DNA of 64,000 nucleotides, from NCBI GenBank assembly GCA_016287075.1, contig JAEEVC010000001.1, positions 62,001 through 126,000 of the forward strand, in the 5' to 3' direction. The position numbers and the translations under genes are program-made. The notes beneath the pieces were generated by a model that did no database searches, had not been told where the DNA came from, and was given only the letters and a program-made list of their open reading frames with translations. This document shows, in pieces, positions 50,794-60,797 of the stretch. Origin of the DNA: Bacteroidales bacterium. Its GTDB lineage: Bacteria; Bacteroidota; Bacteroidia; Bacteroidales; UBA932. Within the stretch, counting starts at the first letter, position 1. Every line of letters starts with the position of its first letter.

Positions 50794-53700
50794 TTAGAAT
50801 GTGATGTCAATACCGAACATAAGGGTTCGCTGCCACGGGTAACTCATATGGTCATGGACGTCTGAGGAATCTGTGTAACGCGTGAAGGCGGACTCCGGGT
50901 CAATATAGCGGCAGTTCTTCTTGAGTGGTGACCAATATTCCAAATTCTCTCCGGAGAAATAGATCCGGGCCTTTTCCACACCGATTTTCTTGAGCGGCTT
51001 TGCCGGAAGGGTATAACCCACCGTCAGGTTCTTGAGGCGAAGGTAGCGGATGTTCTGCAGATACAGCGTGTTCACGTATTTGAGTTCGCCGCCGGTGGAG
51101 GCATAGGCTCTTGGCCGCGGGAAATAGGCGTCAGGATTCTCTTCCGACCAGCAGCGCAGGATGAAGTCTTTCTGGAGGAAGGAGGCGTAGGGGTAGCTAT
51201 AGGAGCCCCAGAACATCTGGTTCATGCCGGCTGGGTACCAATAATGGTTGCCGGTCCCCTGAAAGAATGCGGAGACATCGAATCCGAGGTAGTCAAAACC
51301 GAGCGTAAATCCGTACTGGAGGCTGGCAAGGGAGTTGCCGATAATTTTACGGTCTCCGGGATTGTCCACAGTATTGGCCCCATTCGAGAGAACGTGGTTG
51401 TCGTCCTGGTCCACGAATCGGAGGTCACCTGCGAGGAAGCCGCCGGTCATACGGCTGTTGATCATGCTCTGGTCGAGGACATTGGCCATATAGTCCTTCG
51501 CTTCCTCATCGGTCTTGAAAAGTCCGTCGACCTCGTATCCCCAGATCTCGCCGAACCGCATGCCTTCATAATAACTCATGGCAAGGGATTTGGTCGGGTT
51601 GTTGAAGCGGGTGATGTAGCTCCTGTAGTCGCTCAGGGTCGCCCGGAGGCTGTAGCCGAACGGGTGGCCGAAGAGACCGGCCTGGCTCCGCCAGCCGAGG
51701 GAGAGTTCATAGCCGTAGGTTTTCAGGTCGGCCGCATTGGTTTTCGGCGAGTTGGCGCCATATAGGGCAGGAAGGTCCGGACCCGTCGTCAGCATGTTGA
51801 GGGTGTTTCTCCGGTACACCTCGGCGGTGAAGACCAGTCGGTTGCGGAAAGCGGCAAAGTCAAGTCCGATATTATATTGCTCAGCTGTCTCCCAGGTCAG
51901 GGCCCCATCGACCGGAGCACCGAGTGACGAATACTTCGACTTCGTGACGCCTTCCCCGAACGTGTACCCATCCAGGTCATTGATTGAGATCTGACGGAGA
52001 TAGGCGTAGTAGTTGCTTCCGAGGTTCTGGTTGCCGAGATTACCATATGAGAAACGGAGTTTCAGGTGATCGACTGTCGACCTGAGGGGGGCGAAGAAGG
52101 GCTCCTCAGAAATCCGCCAGCCGATGGAGGCAGAAGGGAAGAAGCCCCACCGGTGATTCTTCTGAAAACGGGAGGTCCCGTCGTAACGACCGGAGACCTC
52201 AAAGAGATAACGTCCCATGAAGTCGTAGTTGGCGCGGCCGAAAAAGCCCATGATGGCATATTGTTCCTGTCCGCCGCCGACCTCCGTGATGACCTGCCCC
52301 TGTTCATTCGGTCCGACAAGGTCAAGGTCGATCAGCGTTTCGCTTTGGAGGTTCTTCCCGTAGGCGTAAACGGACTTGCTCCGCCACTCTTCCATATTCA
52401 TACCGCCCGTCAGTGCGAAATGGTGCTTTTCCGCGAAAATGTTGTCATAATTGAAGAACACATTCGCCGTGTGACGGATATAGGAGGTGACCCGCTCGCT
52501 AAGGTGGTCATCGCCTGCGCCCGCAGTATAATACTCCATGGGCGCTCCGGGACTCTGCCTATAGTCAATGTTAAAGATCCGGTAAGTATTCTGGTTCTGG
52601 TAGAAACGATAGGTATAGTTCGTGGTGAGCGAGAAATGCGGAAAGGGGGTGACGACCAGTTCGGTCGTATTGGCCAAATCTGTCCGGACCTGGCGGTTCT
52701 TGTGCTTTCCGTTGCCGAACATGATGTGACGCCCGGTCGCAACGTTATAACCGCCGTTGGTCATCGGGGTGGCATAGAGCCAGCTGCCGTCCGGATTCTT
52801 CAGCGGGAAGGACGCCAGGCCGTGGCGGGCCGAGTAGCCGAAGGAGTCTTCGATGTTGCTTCCGCCGGGATAGTCGTATGAAGAATAATAATAGGAGGTG
52901 TTGTTGGAGAGCCTCATGAACCGGTTCAGCCGGGCATCGAATTTCGCACGGAGGTTATACTTCTGGAAGACATCCGGAATGACCTTTATCATACCGACCT
53001 GCTTGTCATAGCCGCCGGAGAGGAAGTATTTGAAGTCTTTGTTCCCTCCTGTGACCGAGATGTTGTGGTTCTGGACCGGGTGGCGGTCGTTGTAGAGCTC
53101 ATGATACCAGTCGGTATTGGCATAGTAGATCCATTGCAGGCGCCCGTTACGGACTTCCTCGACGACCCAGGGACGGGCCGGATCCTCGGTCTTGTCATTG
53201 ACGCGGGCGAGGAGTTCGACCATGTCGTGGTCGGTATAGGTCGTGTACTTGTTTCCTGCATCGGCCATCCAGAACTTGTCGACCGTGTAGACGGACCAGT
53301 AACCGCGCGTTTCGAAATCCGTCGAGACGGTTGGTTCTTCCCATCCGAGCCGGCCGCTGTAACGGATCGTAGCCTTGCCGCCCTTGTCGGTCCCCAGTTT
53401 TGTCGTGATAAGGACGACGCCATAGGCTGCCCGCGCTCCGTAGATGGCGGCAGCGGAAGCATCCTTGATGACGGAAATACTGGCGACATCATTCGGGTTC
53501 ACGCGGGCCATATCCCCTTCCATGCCGTCGACCAGGACGAGCGGAGCGGAAGAATTGATCGAGGTGATACCCCGGATGTTGATGGAACCGGCGGAACCGG
53601 GATTGCCGGCGGAGGTGGTGATGTTCAGGCCCGGGACGGAACCCTGCAGCATGTTGGTCAGGTTATGTGCCGTCCTGTCCTCGAGTTCCTTGCTTTCTAC

Positions 53701-54375
53701 AACGGAGATGGCGCCGGTGAGGTTGACCTTTTTCTGGGTACCGTAGCCTACGACGACAAGCTCGTCGAGGAGCAGGTTGTCTTCTTCGAGGATGATGCTG
53801 AGACGGCTGGTGGAGGCTTGGACAGTAACACGTTTCGAAACAAATCCAAGGCAGGATACATCCAAGGTGACGGCTCCCGAGGGGATCCTGAGCTTGAAGG
53901 AGCCTCCGAAGTCCGTTACATCCCCTGTCATCGTCCCGGTGACCACGACGGCCGCACCTGCGAGAGGTTGTCCGGCCGCATCGGAAACGCGGCCCGATAC
54001 CTCCCGGGTCCGTGCTCCGCCATCCTCCGGGGATTGTCCATTTGCGTTCCTTGCTTGACCGTTTCCCCTGGTATCGGGGGATTGCTTCCTGGAGATGATG
54101 ATGTTCTTCCCCTGGATTTCATAGGTCAGGTTCTGTCCTTCGATAATCTGGTTGATTGCCGTTGGCAGATCGTTGGCTTTGACGTTGACGATCCTTTGCG
54201 TATCGAGGTCGTTCGCGACATACACAAAGGAGTATCCGCTCTTCTCCTTCAATTCGGTGATGGCTTTCTTGACGGTAACGTTGGCCAGATTCAACGAAAC
54301 CGTCTGTGCCGTCATCGAGAGGCTCAAGAGGATTCCTGTCAATACCAACAGCATGTTCTTTCCTTTATTCTTCAT
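50794..54375 (-). CDS. SusC/RagA TonB-dependent transporter with STN domain
   Basis: 1193 residues. After the signal peptide comes an STN secretin/TonB short domain (about residues 45-100), which interacts with the FecR anti-sigma, then a carboxypeptidase-like domain (VSGRVSDAAGQPLAGAAVVV), the plug (LDELVVVGYGTQKKVNLTGA...VLVDGMEGDMARVNPNDVASISVIKDASAAAIYG) and a long barrel ending LMFGIDITF. The STN domain makes it a transducer as well as an importer. Confidence 0.96.
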   Translation of the reverse strand: MKNKGKNMLLVLTGILLSLSMTAQTVSLNLANVTVKKAITELKEKSGYSFVYVANDLDTQRIVNVKANDLPTAINQIIEGQNLTYEIQGKNIIISRKQSPDTRGNGQARNANGQSPEDGGARTREVSGRVSDAAGQPLAGAAVVVTGTMTGDVTDFGGSFKLRIPSGAVTLDVSCLGFVSKRVTVQASTSRLSIILEEDNLLLDELVVVGYGTQKKVNLTGAISVVESKELEDRTAHNLTNMLQGSVPGLNITTSAGNPGSAGSINIRGITSINSSAPLVLVDGMEGDMARVNPNDVASISVIKDASAAAIYGARAAYGVVLITTKLGTDKGGKATIRYSGRLGWEEPTVSTDFETRGYWSVYTVDKFWMADAGNKYTTYTDHDMVELLARVNDKTEDPARPWVVEEVRNGRLQWIYYANTDWYHELYNDRHPVQNHNISVTGGNKDFKYFLSGGYDKQVGMIKVIPDVFQKYNLRAKFDARLNRFMRLSNNTSYYYSSYDYPGGSNIEDSFGYSARHGLASFPLKNPDGSWLYATPMTNGGYNVATGRHIMFGNGKHKNRQVRTDLANTTELVVTPFPHFSLTTNYTYRFYQNQNTYRIFNIDYRQSPGAPMEYYTAGAGDDHLSERVTSYIRHTANVFFNYDNIFAEKHHFALTGGMNMEEWRSKSVYAYGKNLQSETLIDLDLVGPNEQGQVITEVGGGQEQYAIMGFFGRANYDFMGRYLFEVSGRYDGTSRFQKNHRWGFFPSASIGWRISEEPFFAPLRSTVDHLKLRFSYGNLGNQNLGSNYYAYLRQISINDLDGYTFGEGVTKSKYSSLGAPVDGALTWETAEQYNIGLDFAAFRNRLVFTAEVYRRNTLNMLTTGPDLPALYGANSPKTNAADLKTYGYELSLGWRSQAGLFGHPFGYSLRATLSDYRSYITRFNNPTKSLAMSYYEGMRFGEIWGYEVDGLFKTDEEAKDYMANVLDQSMINSRMTGGFLAGDLRFVDQDDNHVLSNGANTVDNPGDRKIIGNSLASLQYGFTLGFDYLGFDVSAFFQGTGNHYWYPAGMNQMFWGSYSYPYASFLQKDFILRCWSEENPDAYFPRPRAYASTGGELKYVNTLYLQNIRYLRLKNLTVGYTLPAKPLKKIGVEKARIYFSGENLEYWSPLKKNCRYIDPESAFTRYTDSSDVHDHMSYPWQRTLMFGIDITF

Positions 54376-54416
54376 GCTGGTTGTGATTGTGAGTATAACA
54401 ATAGGGTTGTTTCAGT

Positions 54417-55445
54417 TCATTGATGTTCACGCATGGTGACCATCCCGCCGTCGATGGAGTAGTCAATCTGATTGGTTGCAGAAAGCACCTCCAGGATCTC
54501 TTCAATACCCATTTCGCGGCAGACAAAATGCCCGTAAACCCGGAGGTCGCGCAGTTTGTCTCCCAGGATGGTGATCTTGACGTTGTAATGACGTTCGAGT
54601 TCCCGTGCGATATCCGTCAGCAGTTCTTCATCGAAGAACAGGTCGCCGGTGGTCCAGAGCATGGCCTTGGATGCGTCCTTTGACTCGACATGCATTTCCC
54701 CGCTGTTCTTTTCCAGGACCACCCGCTGGTTCGGATTGAGGTATTTCCCTGCATCGGAAGGACGCAGTTTATTGGTCAGGGCGACCTTCCCTTCTTTCAG
54801 CGAGACGATGGCCTCGAAGTCTTCGGGATAATCCCGGAAATTGAATTGGGTCCCGACGACGCGGACCAGGATGTCATCCGAGGCGACGATCATTGGAAGA
54901 TTCTCGTTCCGCGCCACTTCGAACCATCCTTCCCCGCTGAGGGAGACCGTCCGGTCGCTGACCCCGAAGCCTTGGGAATAAACCATCCGCGAGCCGGCAT
55001 TCAACGTGACGGTCGTTCCGTCCGGAAGCGTCAGATGGGTCAGGGAGCCAAGCGGTGCTTCCACCACGATGTCCGCAAACTGTCCCTTGACCTTTTCTGC
55101 TCCCCGGTGGTTGCCGCCCCAGTAGGCAAACACTCCGATGAGCGCAGCCACAGAGGCGGCGACCCCGTAGCGGAGCAGGCGGGCCGGGGTGGATTTCCGC
55201 CGGTCCGCGGCAAATTCATCCGCATGTTCAGCCTTGAACAGTTCAAAGGCGCGGCGGGCATCGTAGCGGTCCCGGATGGTTCCGGATCCGGACAACAGCC
55301 ACACCTCGCATGTTTTTCGGAAATAAGCGCGGTTCTCTTCCGAGGCCATGACCCAGGTGTCCAGGGTCTGGCGATCCTCCTCCCCGATTTCCTGGTTCAG
55401 GTACGCGAGGATCCATTCATCGATGTTGGGATTCTGTGTTTTCAT
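54417..55445 (-). CDS. FecR-family anti-sigma factor
   Basis: 342 residues from the ATG at 55445 (MKTQNPNIDEW). Cytoplasmic sigma-binding region, a membrane helix (about residues 78-98), then a periplasmic FecR domain (DIVVEAPLGSLTHLTLPDGTTVTLNAGSRMVYSQGF) and DUF4974-like C-terminus. Holds the ECF sigma until the STN domain of the adjacent SusC signals substrate. Confidence 0.94.
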   Translation of the reverse strand: MKTQNPNIDEWILAYLNQEIGEEDRQTLDTWVMASEENRAYFRKTCEVWLLSGSGTIRDRYDARRAFELFKAEHADEFAADRRKSTPARLLRYGVAASVAALIGVFAYWGGNHRGAEKVKGQFADIVVEAPLGSLTHLTLPDGTTVTLNAGSRMVYSQGFGVSDRTVSLSGEGWFEVARNENLPMIVASDDILVRVVGTQFNFRDYPEDFEAIVSLKEGKVALTNKLRPSDAGKYLNPNQRVVLEKNSGEMHVESKDASKAMLWTTGDLFFDEELLTDIARELERHYNVKITILGDKLRDLRVYGHFVCREMGIEEILEVLSATNQIDYSIDGGMVTMREHQ

Positions 55446-55568
55446 TGTGCCGTAATCTATCCAATAGACGATTTTTCCCAACCTCCGGGTAGGGGAGGAC
55501 CGTTATTTTATGCAAAATAGGCGCACCCGGATTTGGGGATGCGCCATATGAATCCCCTCAATCCCTCT

Positions 55569-56147
55569 TTATTTCATAGAGGAAAGGAACAGCAAGGCCA
55601 GTCCGAGGTATTCTCCGAACTCTTTCCGAAGGAAGGCCAGGGCCTGCCGAATATGGTATTTGACCGTATTGGGGGATATCCCCATCTGCTGGGCGATCTG
55701 TTCATAGGTAAAGCCTTCGATCCGGCTTTTCTCAAAGACTCGACGCGTTTTTTCGGGCATCTGCTCCAGGACGGCGGCGAGCTGCGTCTCCAGTTCTTTC
55801 TCGAGGAGGATTCCCAGCGGGTGCTCGTTGTCAAAAACCGGAGCGGTGGCAGCACCGTTCAGGGAGGTGAATCCCTTCTGCCCCTGGCTGGACTTCAGAT
55901 AGTCCAGGCAGCGGTTGCGGGTGGAGCGGAGCAGATAGCTCCGGAGGGAGGTCCCGATCCGGACGATGGAACGGACTTCCCAAAGATGGGAAATAACGTC
56001 AGATGCAAGGGCTGTCGCCAGGAAATCGTCATGCACATATTGTGCGGCGAGATAGCACATAAAAGGATAATGCCTTTCGTAAAGCATACGCCAAGCATTC
56101 TCCTGCCCCGCGGCAAGGCCTTGCATCAAGATACTGTCTTCTTTCAC
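55569..56147 (-). CDS. ECF-type RNA polymerase sigma factor
   Basis: 192 residues with sigma-70 region 2 (RMLYERHYPFMCYLAAQYVHDD...ALASDVISHLWE) and region 4 (FTYEQIAQQMGISPNTVKYHIRQALAFLRKEF). First gene of the PUL, with its own housekeeping-type promoter. With FecR and the STN-SusC it forms a trans-envelope switch for this locus. Confidence 0.95.
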   Translation of the reverse strand: MKEDSILMQGLAAGQENAWRMLYERHYPFMCYLAAQYVHDDFLATALASDVISHLWEVRSIVRIGTSLRSYLLRSTRNRCLDYLKSSQGQKGFTSLNGAATAPVFDNEHPLGILLEKELETQLAAVLEQMPEKTRRVFEKSRIEGFTYEQIAQQMGISPNTVKYHIRQALAFLRKEFGEYLGLALLFLSSMK

Positions 56148-56169
56148 GTCCTTCGATTCGGGTGTCCGC

Positions 56170-56200
56170 CAAAGATAGCTTTTTCTTTTTCAATTTCAAA
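56170..56200 (-). promoter_or_regulatory. Promoter of the PUL sigma factor gene
   Basis: Minus strand: TTTG (complement of 56197-56200), 19-bp spacer, TATCTTTG (complement of 56170-56177), 22 bp before the ATG. Confidence 0.7.
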
Positions 56201-56222
56201 TTCCTTGGCAGGGTCCCTCCCC

Positions 56223-57365
56223 TTATGCCTCCGGATGCAGGAAACCAAGAAGGGTCGTCTCGAAGACGGCCTTTTCGCTTTCGGAGAGGAAGTTGACGTC
56301 GATGGGGACCTGGAAGATGCGCTCCTTGAGTTCGGCAGGGACCTTTTTTGTATCGACGATGCGCTGGGCGTCCTTCTCAGTGGTGGCGACCACGGCCGTG
56401 GGGTTGTGGTGGACGGCGGAGAGGATGGTGCGGATGTCGGCGTGGGTGTATTTGTGGTGGTCCGGGAAGTGGAAGTGCTTGACGATCTTGTATTTGTCTG
56501 ACAGGTAGTTCCGCAGCGGGGTGTCCTTGGCGATGCCGGTGAACAGGACGAGGCGCCGGGCGTACATGTACCGGAGATCCGCCTCGTCGCTGAAGACGGG
56601 CTTCATTTCCCGGTAGCCGATGTAGGAGAACAGGAGGGTCTGTTCCCGGCCGTCGGCCGTCCTGCCCTTGCAGGTCGCCGTGCTGTAGTTCCGGAGGCCG
56701 AGGTTCGCCGCCCATTTCCCCTTTTCCCATTCGTCCATGTAGGGCGGGCATTTGGTGACGATGAGGATGTCGGCGTCGCGGAGGCGCCCCGGCAGGTCGC
56801 GCAGGTGTCCCAGCGGCAGGAGCATGTCCTTGTGGACCGGGCGGTAGAAATCGACGAGGACGATGTTGACGGAGGCCTTGAGTTTCCGGTACTGGAACGC
56901 GTCGTCGAGGACGATGATGCCGGCGGCGGGGATGTCCTTGTCCGCGCATTTCCTGGCCTTTTTGGACGTCTGGAGTTCATCCGGATGGCAGAGGAAGCGG
57001 CAGCCCTCGATGCGGTCCTTGTCCACCGCGACGGTGACGGACGGGAATTTCTTCGCGATCTGGAGCGGTTCGTCGCCGTAGAGGGCGGCGGTGCCCTCGC
57101 GGGTCACTTTCTGGAAGCCCTTGGTCTTGCGCTTGTAGCCGCGGGAGAGGACGGCGATGTTGCTGTAGGCCCAGTCGTCGCTCTGGAGGAGGGTCCGGAG
57201 GATCATTTCCACGTGCGGGGTCTTGCCCGTGCCGCCGACGGTGATGTTGCCGACGGAAACGGTCGGGACTTCGGCCTTGCGGGCCTTTTTCCAGCCTTTG
57301 CGGTAGAACAGGTCGCGGATGGCGAGCGTGATGGCGTAGGGGAACAGCAGGATCTTGTCTATCAT
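56223..57365 (-). CDS. lpxK: Tetraacyldisaccharide 4'-kinase
   Basis: 380 residues from the ATG at 57365. The N-terminal membrane-associated helix is followed by P-loop VGNITVGGTGKTPH at about residues 37-50 and VLDDAFQYRKLKASVNIVLVD, the DDxFQ motif of LpxK. Adds the 4'-phosphate to lipid A precursor at the inner membrane. Thirteen bases downstream of dusB. Confidence 0.94.
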   Translation of the reverse strand: MIDKILLFPYAITLAIRDLFYRKGWKKARKAEVPTVSVGNITVGGTGKTPHVEMILRTLLQSDDWAYSNIAVLSRGYKRKTKGFQKVTREGTAALYGDEPLQIAKKFPSVTVAVDKDRIEGCRFLCHPDELQTSKKARKCADKDIPAAGIIVLDDAFQYRKLKASVNIVLVDFYRPVHKDMLLPLGHLRDLPGRLRDADILIVTKCPPYMDEWEKGKWAANLGLRNYSTATCKGRTADGREQTLLFSYIGYREMKPVFSDEADLRYMYARRLVLFTGIAKDTPLRNYLSDKYKIVKHFHFPDHHKYTHADIRTILSAVHHNPTAVVATTEKDAQRIVDTKKVPAELKERIFQVPIDVNFLSESEKAVFETTLLGFLHPEA

Positions 57366-57378
57366 CGGTGTACAAGCG

Positions 57379-58413
57379 TTAGAGTCCATATACGGAGGTC
57401 GCCGTTTCCAGCGGGGTGTCGCCCCAGCGGTCGGCGATATCATCGAGGAGGCGGAATACCTCGGCGGGGTCTTTTTCGGTGACAAGCCGGATGCGGGTCT
57501 CCTTGAAACCGGGAAGGCCCTTGAAATAGCAGGAGAGGTGGCGGCGCATCTCATAGACGCCGGTGACGGGCCCCTTGACGTCCAGCGAGAGTTGGAAATG
57601 GCGCTTGGCGAGGGCCACCCTTTCGCGGACCCCGAGCGGGGGAAGTTCTTCGCCGGTGTCGAGGAAATGCCTGATTTCCCGGAAGATCCAGGGATGGCCG
57701 AAGGAGGCGCGGCCGATCATGATCCCGTCCACCCCGTAGCGCTCGAAAGCCTCGCGGGCCCTGGCGGGCGTGTTGATGTCGCCGTTGCCGATGATGGGGA
57801 TGTGCATCCGGGGATTGGCCTTGACCGCCCCGATGAGGGTCCAGTCCGCCTCGCCCTTGTACATCTGGCAGCGGGTCCGGCCGTGGATGGTGAGGGCGGC
57901 GATGCCGGCGTCCTGCAGGCGCTCGGCCAGCTCGACGATGATCTTGGAGCCCTCGTCCCAGCCGAGGCGGGTCTTGACGGTCACCGGCTTCCCGACGGCT
58001 TCGACGACGGCCCGGGTGATGGCGACCATCTTGTCGGGATCCTTCATCATGCCGCTGCCGGCGCCCCGGCCGGCGATTTTCGAGACCGGGCAGCCGAAGT
58101 TGATGTCGATGAGGTCGGCGCCGTGGCCACCCGCGATTTCCGCGGCACGGTCGGCCATCCGGGCGGCATCGACCATCGCCTCGGGGATGCTGCCGTAGAT
58201 CTGGATGCCGATGGGGGCTTCTTCCGCGGAGGTCTTCATCTTGGCGACGGCCTTGACGGCGTCGCGGACCAGGCCGTCGGAGGAGATGAATTCGGTATAG
58301 ACGAGGCCGGCGCCCTGCTCTTTGCAGAGGATGCGGAACGAGGCGTCCGTGACGTCCTCCATCGGCGCGAGCAGCAGTGGCCGGTCCCCTATGTCAAGAT
58401 TCCCGATTTTCAT
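57379..58413 (-). CDS. dusB: tRNA-dihydrouridine synthase
   Basis: 344 residues. FMN/TIM-barrel motifs: LAPMEDVTDASFRILCKEQGAG, INFGCPVSKIAGRGAGSGMM with the catalytic Cys, and HGRTRCQMYKG. Reduces specific uridines in tRNA. A minus-strand TACTTTTG (complement of 58426-58433) may be its -7 box; divergent from the FAD gene. Confidence 0.94.
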   Translation of the reverse strand: MKIGNLDIGDRPLLLAPMEDVTDASFRILCKEQGAGLVYTEFISSDGLVRDAVKAVAKMKTSAEEAPIGIQIYGSIPEAMVDAARMADRAAEIAGGHGADLIDINFGCPVSKIAGRGAGSGMMKDPDKMVAITRAVVEAVGKPVTVKTRLGWDEGSKIIVELAERLQDAGIAALTIHGRTRCQMYKGEADWTLIGAVKANPRMHIPIIGNGDINTPARAREAFERYGVDGIMIGRASFGHPWIFREIRHFLDTGEELPPLGVRERVALAKRHFQLSLDVKGPVTGVYEMRRHLSCYFKGLPGFKETRIRLVTEKDPAEVFRLLDDIADRWGDTPLETATSVYGL

Positions 58414-58446
58414 TCTTCAGACCTGCAAAAGTACGAAAAAGATGGT

Positions 58447-58454
58447 TATCTTTG
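58447..58454 (+). promoter_or_regulatory. -7 box of the FAD oxidoreductase gene
   Basis: TATCTTTG, 26 bp before the ATG at 58481; no clear -33. Confidence 0.5.
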
Positions 58455-58480
58455 TGGGGATAACACGGAAATTTTTGAAT

Positions 58481-60352
58481 ATGAAACGGATTCTTCTTGC
58501 TTTATGCGCGATGTCTGCGGCTTTTCTTCCGGCGGCCGCCCAGGAAACGGTCCCGATGCGGACGGAACAGAACTCCCCGGTCGTCCGTGACGTAACCCTC
58601 GAAACGGAACTTGTCGTCTGCGGCGGCGGGCTGTCCGGCGTGTGCGCGGCGGTGGCGGCGGCCCGGCACGGGACGAAGGTCATCCTCGTCCAGGACCGGC
58701 CGATGCTCGGCGGCAACGCTTCCAGCGAGATGCGGATGGGCATCGTGGGCGTGCTGAAGGACCAGTACCAGGAGGCCGGCATCCTCGAGGAGATGCAGCT
58801 GCGGAACTTCCGTTTCAATCCGCTCCAGCGCTATACGCTCTGGGATGATGCCATCCTGACGACCGTCATTTCCGAGCCGAACATCCGGCTGCTGCTCAAC
58901 ACCTCCGTGGAGGATGTGGTGATGGATGGCGATCGGATCGCGGCGGTAAAGGCGTGGAATTCAAATGCTTATACGCGTTATCTAATCAAGGGCCGGCTCT
59001 TCGCCGACTGCACGGGCGACGGCATCCTGCGCCTGTCCGGGGCGAAGTTCCGCCGGGGCCGCGAATTCCCGTCCGAATTCAATGAGGACCATCTGAGCGA
59101 GGGCGGCGATGCCCGCACGATGGGCAATTCCATCCTCCTGCAGCTGCGGAAGACCGATGAGGACCATCCCTTCGTGGCGCCGGAATGGGCCTACCATTTC
59201 ACCGACGACGATTTCAACTACGACACGCCGAAATCCACGATTCCGGGGGTGAAGTACAACTACAAGCGCATCTACAGCCCGAAGGACAACAATTTCTGGT
59301 GGATCGAGTTCGGCGGCAAGTACGACACAATCTTCGACGCACCGGACATCCAGTTTGAACTCAAGCGCATCGCCTACGGCATCTGGGAATACATGAAAAA
59401 CCATCCGGACGGCCGCTGCAAGGGCTATGACCTGGACTGGATCGGGTCCCTGCCGGGCAAGCGGGAATCCACCCGTTTCATCGGTCCGCACATCCTCACC
59501 CAGAACGATGTCCTGTCGGGCGGTCATTTCGAGGACGTCGTCGCCTATGGCGGCTGGACGCTCGATGACCATGATCCCGAGGCCTTCCACAAGAAAGGCC
59601 GCATCAGCGTGGAATATTCCACGCCGGACTATTTCGGCATTCCGTTCGACTGCCTCTATTCGGTCAACGTGCCGAACCTGATGTTTGCCGGCCGGGATAT
59701 CTCCTGCACCCACATGGGCCTTTCCGCGACCCGTGTCATGGCGACCTGCGCCCTGCTCGGCCAGGCCTGCGGCGTCGGTGCATATGTGGCGCTCCGTGAA
59801 GGGATTACGCCCGCTGATGTGCGCCGGGACCACATCGCCGAGGTCCAGGACATCCTCGAGGATGACGACTGCATGCTGCCTTATCGCTGGCGCAAGGTCT
59901 CCCCGCTGACGCTTGCCGCGACCTGCGCTCCGGCGGTCGAGGTGCTCCGCAACGGCATCGACCGCGAGTGGGACGGCGCGGACAACGGCGTCTGGGTCTC
60001 TCCGGGCTCGGAAGCCATTGCCTATGAATGGAAAAAGCCGGTGACGCTTTCCGGCGCACGCCTCATCTTCGACTCCCATTTCAAGATCCGTTCGAAGCGC
60101 ATGCGCAAGCTCGAGGCGACGACCGAGCGGGTCGAGGTGCCGCCGATGATGACCCGCGACTGGCGCCTCGAGGCGAAGGTCAGGACCGGCCGCCGCAGCT
60201 ACGAGTGGCAGCCCGTCTTCGCCGAGAAGGACAACTATGTCCGCCTCCGCAAGGTCTCCTTCGCCCCCGTCGAGGCCTATGGTCTCCGCGTGGTCGTCGA
60301 ATCAACCTGGGGCGCCCCTGAGGCCCATATCTTCGCCTTCGACGCCCTGTAG
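58481..60352 (+). CDS. Secreted FAD-dependent oxidoreductase
   Basis: 623 residues from the ATG at 58481, with signal peptide (cleavage near AAAQ). FAD Rossmann motif ELVVCGGGLSGVCAAVAAARHG near residues 44-65, GGNASSEMRMGIVG, and GRDISCTHMGLSATRVMATCALLGQACG. This is the FAD_oxidored (PF12831) type common in Bacteroidetes glycan loci, sometimes labelled xanthan-lyase-like; the C-terminal 100 residues look like a beta-sandwich. Substrate unknown. Confidence 0.87.
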   Translation: MKRILLALCAMSAAFLPAAAQETVPMRTEQNSPVVRDVTLETELVVCGGGLSGVCAAVAAARHGTKVILVQDRPMLGGNASSEMRMGIVGVLKDQYQEAGILEEMQLRNFRFNPLQRYTLWDDAILTTVISEPNIRLLLNTSVEDVVMDGDRIAAVKAWNSNAYTRYLIKGRLFADCTGDGILRLSGAKFRRGREFPSEFNEDHLSEGGDARTMGNSILLQLRKTDEDHPFVAPEWAYHFTDDDFNYDTPKSTIPGVKYNYKRIYSPKDNNFWWIEFGGKYDTIFDAPDIQFELKRIAYGIWEYMKNHPDGRCKGYDLDWIGSLPGKRESTRFIGPHILTQNDVLSGGHFEDVVAYGGWTLDDHDPEAFHKKGRISVEYSTPDYFGIPFDCLYSVNVPNLMFAGRDISCTHMGLSATRVMATCALLGQACGVGAYVALREGITPADVRRDHIAEVQDILEDDDCMLPYRWRKVSPLTLAATCAPAVEVLRNGIDREWDGADNGVWVSPGSEAIAYEWKKPVTLSGARLIFDSHFKIRSKRMRKLEATTERVEVPPMMTRDWRLEAKVRTGRRSYEWQPVFAEKDNYVRLRKVSFAPVEAYGLRVVVESTWGAPEAHIFAFDAL

Positions 60353-60380
60353 CGGCCCGGCTGGTTGATGCAAGCGAAAG

Positions 60381-60414
60381 AACGGGGGTCCGGGATGCTT
60401 TCCGGGCCCCCGTT
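60381..60414 (+). terminator. Hairpin after the FAD gene
   Basis: AACGGGGGTCCGG (60381-60393) pairs with CCGGGCCCCCGTT (60402-60414), 13 pairs with one mismatch or wobble. No T-run, but the position 30 bases after the stop suits a terminator. Confidence 0.6.
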
Positions 60415-60478
60415 GCGTTGCATCTCGGCGGGGAAGGACCCGCAGAGGGGAGAGAAACACAAAAGTGCCGTTAGAAGA

Positions 60479-60531
60479 GCGTTTTCGTGCCGCACCCTAG
60501 GGCTCAGGGGCGAGGTGCGGCACGAAAACGC
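60479..60531. repeat. REP-like palindrome upstream of the RAYT gene
   Basis: Perfect 18-base arms: GCGTTTTCGTGCCGCACC (60479-60496) and its complement GGTGCGGCACGAAAACGC (60514-60531), with 17 bases between. A GAAACACAAAA stretch precedes it, as in the downstream copies. The rest of the gene-free region 60415-60797 shows nothing I can name. Confidence 0.8.
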
Positions 60532-60797
60532 CATTGCAGGGCCATTATCGTGCTTGAACTGTAATGACGTGGCTGGAAAACGTTTGATACAACGGATTTA
60601 TCGCGGCAGCGTTCACAGTCAATGCGTTCGTCTTTCTGAGCGGGTCGCTGTTCCCCCATTGTCGTCTATTTCCGCTTTTTTGACCGGGTGCGTTTGCAAA
60701 AGCGGCCTTTGACCTGCATGAGGGAAAGATTTCTGCCATTAAACGTTTTTATCTTTTATAAACGGTTCTTGTGACGGACCTTTGATGAAAAAGAGAA

